64,000 nucleotides of DNA, taken from an uncultured Tenacibaculum sp. Its GTDB lineage: Bacteria > Bacteroidota > Bacteroidia > Flavobacteriales > Flavobacteriaceae. Both the position numbers and the translations under genes were made by a program. The stretch spans positions 1 to 64,000 of the forward strand of contig NZ_CANMLT010000008.1 in assembly GCF_947498805.1 (NCBI RefSeq). Reading direction: 5' to 3'. Shown here one piece after another: positions 63,601 through 64,000 of this stretch (positions within the stretch are counted from its first letter, which is position 1; the number at the start of each line of letters is the position of its first letter). The notes under the pieces were generated by a model. It had not been told where the DNA came from and made no database searches. It was given only the letters and a program-made list of their open reading frames with translations.

Positions 63601-64000
63601 TCTGGAAATACAGCAAATGCCACAGCTACAGTAACTGTTGTTGAAACAGTAGCACCAACTGTTATTACTCAAAATATTACAACAGCTTTAGATGCCAACG
63701 GAAACTTAAATATTACTCCACAGCAAATTGATAATGGAAGTAGCGATGCATGTAGCGGAATAGCAGCAATGAGCTTAGACAAAACATCGTTTAGTTGTCC
63801 TAATTTAGGAGATATAACAGTAACCTTAACAGTAACTGATAATAGCGGAAACAGCGCTACAAAAACAGCTGTTGTAACTATAACAGGACTTGATGAAGAT
63901 AATGATGGAATCTCAGATGCATGTGATAGTAAAGAAATTGTTTTAAGCAAAGGTTTTTCACCAAATGGAGATGGAGTAAATGATACTTGGGTAATAGAAA
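57673..64000 (+). CDS. Giant multidomain surface protein with T9SS type B sorting domain (incomplete at right edge)
   Basis: An uninterrupted frame of 2109 codons runs from ATG 57673 off the window; I checked the frame at several points. A signal peptide (MKNKLLYFMLLVVSLSYGQ) leads into a LamG-like domain (~25-255, ending LDNIRIYNTALSDADI) and a right-handed beta-helix region (~258-655). Three divergent InlB B-like repeats (GYQFDGWSG) alternate with two leucine-rich repeat blocks (NQLTSLDVSQNTAL). A long array of HYR/Ig-like repeats follows. The end, LSKGFSPNGDGVNDTW, is the start of a gliding-motility-associated C-terminal (type B) domain. A secreted adhesin or surface fibre is likely. Confidence 0.88.
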   Translation, partial: MKNKLLYFMLLVVSLSYGQIPTTDLIKSYEFTNGSLVNQTTPGINDLSPTGTARVSTTDFLGTANNALILNGDSFDGGTRDDGSQVVGREDASISFWIKTGTVNSTPQNIIQQTGTSGFGNYGWFTELVNGKIKLTSNFLKNGNQATPIRVIESSTIVADNNWHHVAIVFRRESFSFNGTPAHGLRRTIYIDGVQEATTRDGGASSVNLVYVNSALETVKISEGNNKFIETLDNIRIYNTALSDADIASLYGELPLITYVNQNATGNNDGTSWANAYTSLQDAILASSPANQIWIAQGAYKPSTNSRTASFDIIHDNIKIYGGFSGNETHINQRDINNNVTILSGDINGDDSGVFFTGYNRGDNSYHVAKINGNNILLDGIQINDGHADLNTNENNRGSAIIVNPAVNGFTVKNCKFKSNVSTSGGAIFAYFNATANVVIEKCVFNKNLSVYGSGLYLLTDTNATLNISVSNSLFNNNESTDAGSTLGLSGSAMWIRSIGASSQITATIANCTFANNFDRGSATNSQKGPVALSEQNGNSQITAAINNCIFYHNRISVNPNNTTASTAVNRAHKTLPVTLTVNNSIDENAFSNLTSGTTSILSSNPLFTSTTDYTLQSGSPAIDAGNNTFVIGTTDLAGNQRVFNTTVDMGAYEFGATAPITRALTINATNGTVTTNPNPTNGTYADGTVVALTATPATGYQFDGWSGDVTGNTNPINITMDADKTVTATFSQQCLVSIPDTNFKNYLVGNTAINTNGDTEIQCSEATAFTGTINVSNQNISDLTGIEAFTNITELDCGENQLTSLNVTQNTALTMLRCAGNQLISLDVSQNTALTQLYLQDNQITSLDVSQNTLLQYIYCYNNQLTSLDLSQNTMLISLQVYNNQLTSLDVSQNTALTLLACANNQLTNLNIANSNNANINIFNALNNANLTCIQIDAGFTPPTNWQKDAGASYSTNCNPQRTLTLNAANGTIATNPNPTNGTYANGTVVALTATPATGYQFDGWSGSVTGTTNPINITMDADKTVTATFSQQCLISIPDANFKAALVGNTAINTNGDTEIQCSEATAFTGTINVSNQNITDLTGIEAFTSIQVLEAANNQLTNINITANTQLLALRVGNNSINNINISSNPNLVALEVHNNQLTTIDISSNPNLIHLYLQNNSITSLDISLHSAINYLNVSNNNLTSLNVANGNNTNFYDASNGGGSGNPAMDARGNTSLTCIQHDSNFTPPNSPASSRWEKDTTASWSDNCSPQRTLTINATNGTVTTNPNPTNGTYADGTVVALTATPATGYQFDGWSGDVTGTTNPVNINMDADKTVTAMFSLIPQAPIPTFVNSPANISGAYTATINFSSAVTGFDMSDIQATGASLSNFTAVSGTEYTVLVTPTSICSTTVTLQVPANVAQGSNSINNVASAVTTINAVDNFGPTIVAQGFTLQLDANGQATLTVANIDNGSTDNCVIATRTLNKTSFTCTDIGVNTVTLTVTDASNNRSDATVTVTVVDSIVPIVAVQNITVQLGTNGQANITTADINNGSSDNCAISSMSLDKTNFTCNDLGANTVILTIEDTSGNQNTATATVTVTQNPNAQLAAVTQNITVQLDANGSATITPAQVDNGSGSGCNSNPTLSLDKTTFDCSNIGTNTVTLTATDSGTSATATATVTVEDKMAPTIVAQDFTLQLDANGQGTLTVANIDNGSTDNCAIATRTLNKTSFTCTDIGANTVTLTVTDASNNRSDATVTVTVIDSIVPIVAVQNITVQLGTNGQANITTADINNGSYDNCAISSMSLDKTNFTCNDLGANTVTLTVEDTSGNQNTATATVTVTQNPNAQLAAVTQNITVQLDANGSATITPAQVDNGSGSGCNSNPTLSLDKITFDCSNIGTNTVTLTATDSGTSATATATVTVEDKMAPTIVAQDFTLQLDANGQGTLTVANIDNRSTDNCAIAIRTLDKTSFTCSELGANTVTLTIVDNSGNTANATATVTVVETVAPTVITQNITTALDANGNLNITPQQIDNGSSDACSGIAAMSLDKTSFSCPNLGDITVTLTVTDNSGNSATKTAVVTITGLDEDNDGISDACDSKEIVLSKGFSPNGDGVNDTWVIE
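59650..61660 (+). repeat. InlB-like/LRR alternating repeat block in the giant gene
   Basis: Segments around 59655-59875, 60555-60775 and 61450-61650 encode nearly identical InlB B-like repeats. They are separated by two leucine-rich repeat blocks whose first ~100 bp are also nearly identical. The first two units are exactly 900 bp apart, so the array grew by duplication of an InlB-LRR pair. Confidence 0.75.
61962..63531 (+). repeat. 726-bp tandem repeat in the giant gene
   Basis: The same sequence restarts at 61962, 62688 and 63414, exactly 726 bp (242 codons) apart, and the copies differ at only a few bases. Copies 1 and 2 are complete and the third breaks off after ~120 bp. Each unit encodes about three HYR-like domains of ~80 residues. 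Confidence 0.9.

Noticed and set aside
61893..63950. Long minus-strand open frames (up to 169 codons) in the giant gene
   Set aside because: They are antisense shadows of the tandem HYR-like repeats and repeat with the same 726-bp period. They have valine-rich unnatural composition and lie opposite an intact large gene.
50772..64000. Polysaccharide utilisation locus
   Set aside because: A propeller-type sensor is present, but there is no SusC/SusD pair and no carbohydrate-active enzyme.

Overview
The window reads as chromosome from a marine-type member of the Flavobacteriaceae (Bacteroidota). The evidence is low GC content, Bacteroidota promoters (TTG, about 19 bp, TAnnTTTG) and absence of clear Shine-Dalgarno sites. 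Type IX secretion sorting domains, many small lipoproteins with an LxxC lipobox, membrane-anchored AraC regulators and a LytS/LytTR pair with a periplasmic propeller point the same way. No plasmid or phage backbone is visible.

Layout: (1) 1-9.9 kb is mixed. It holds a 36/37-bp tandem repeat at the left edge, small conserved proteins, tRNA-Arg, two AraC-family regulators, lipoproteins, a secreted esterase-like T9SS protein, a PEBP protein, a VOC protein and guanylate kinase. (2) 9.9-17.0 kb (minus) is an RND efflux operon: regulator, an unusual TolC protein fused to a substrate-binding-like domain, adaptor and pump. (3) 17.1-40 kb is a nearly complete sulfur amino-acid supercluster. It contains metK, then a SAM-I riboswitch followed by metY, a MetX-aspartokinase-homoserine dehydrogenase triple fusion and metZ. 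Next comes a twelve-gene assimilatory sulfate reduction, siroheme and cysteine operon, then a second SAM-I riboswitch with a split metH and metF. (4) 40-46.8 kb (minus) holds three unknown genes and a thrA-thrB-thrC operon preceded by what looks like an unannotated threonine-rich leader peptide. (5) 46.8-48.5 kb holds thioredoxin, a DUF58 protein and two identical tRNA-Asp genes with separate promoters. (6) 48.5-50.6 kb is a scar of decayed IS3-type elements and repeats. (7) 50.7 kb to the right edge is a LytTR/LytS two-component system followed by five exported-protein genes. The last is a very large T9SS surface protein that runs off the window.

The genes of regions 3 and 4 form one pathway map. 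Aspartate is phosphorylated by two different aspartokinase-homoserine dehydrogenases. One is fused to homoserine acetyltransferase in the methionine unit; the other is in the threonine unit. Sulfate is reduced by CysD/N, CysH and a ferredoxin-linked sulfite reductase whose siroheme is made by two operon genes. Sulfide enters cysteine (CysE/CysM) and homocysteine (MetY/MetZ). MetH, MetF and MetK finish methionine and SAM, and SAM feeds back through two riboswitches.

The most interesting unexplained signal is in region 7. A 27-bp motif occurs four times, each 54-55 bp upstream of a TAnnTTTG-like promoter box that lacks an obvious -33 TTG. It lies in front of the response regulator itself and in front of each of the three downstream transcription units. 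This looks like a self-contained, autoregulated LytTR regulon controlling a set of surface proteins.
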